35,177 nucleotides of DNA from Sulfurimonas sp. (GTDB lineage: Bacteria > Campylobacterota > Campylobacteria > Campylobacterales > Sulfurimonadaceae), in NCBI RefSeq assembly GCF_019429335.1, contig NZ_JAHYJB010000015.1, positions 1-35,177 of the forward strand. The letters run 5' to 3'. Under the pieces are notes generated by a model. That model was not told the DNA's origin. It saw only the letters and a program-made list of their open reading frames with translations, and ran no database searches. The first letter of the stretch is position 1. Each line of letters opens with the position of its first letter. A program made the position numbers and the translations under genes. Below are positions 35,154 to 35,177 of the stretch, piece after piece.

Positions 35154-35177
35154 TTTTTTATTTCTCTTGGATTTTTT

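Overview
The window reads as a stretch of a Campylobacterota (epsilonproteobacterial) chromosome, most like Sulfurimonas. The evidence is the AT-rich sequence, -10-dominated promoters, ftsA-ftsZ directly behind a PpiD-like foldase without the rest of a dcw cluster, a solitary atpB, and many TTG/GTG starts. No tRNA, rRNA or CRISPR array was seen. This placement is from protein resemblance and gene order, not from a search.

Layout. 1-4.8 kb: mltA, dnaJ, a class II aldolase-like protein that has lost its metal ligands, bioA and a small unknown partner. 4.9-8.9 kb: ppiD-like foldase, ftsA and ftsZ in one operon. 9.0-14.1 kb: a reverse-strand block of a tandem NosL-domain protein, a small anchored protein, a MacB/LolE-like permease, its ATPase, a cysteine-bearing membrane protein and a cysteine-free Crp/Fnr regulator. 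A perfect FNR box sits exactly at -41.5 of a predicted promoter ahead of this block. 14.1-18.8 kb: DUF4149, prmC, an M48 protease, DUF502, a patatin, an EF-hand protein and a Dabb protein. 19.0-22.5 kb: a small membrane protein, a DASS transporter and a tightly coupled RHH antitoxin / RelE toxin / pentapeptide-repeat membrane protein set. 22.5-30.4 kb: gpsA, a lone RCK protein, a voltage-gated-type K+ channel, gatB, atpB with a small partner, truD, ribF and a CBU_0592-type protein. 30.4-35.2 kb: a REP-like palindrome pair, a BRO-N/DinD-like gene, tlyA, ligA and a disrupted transposase that runs into the end of a second repeat-bearing element.

How the parts relate. Most genes are housekeeping: division, protein folding, translation, lipid and vitamin synthesis, ATP synthase. 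The accessory signals are the NosL/ABC/Fnr block, the toxin-antitoxin-pentapeptide block, the BRO-N gene next to a palindromic repeat, and the nested mobile elements at the right end. The best candidate for an undescribed system is the NosL/ABC block. Its regulator has an FNR-type recognition helix (E-x-x-S-R) but no cysteine, and the matching DNA box lies in front of the operon. This suggests a copper- or respiration-related envelope machine switched by oxygen limitation or nitrogen oxides.

Other points for a second look: truD has no ATG, GTG or TTG start but a strong Shine-Dalgarno in front of ATT; three genes (mltA, ligA and a small membrane gene) look leaderless; and the two REP-like arms differ by paired compensatory changes.
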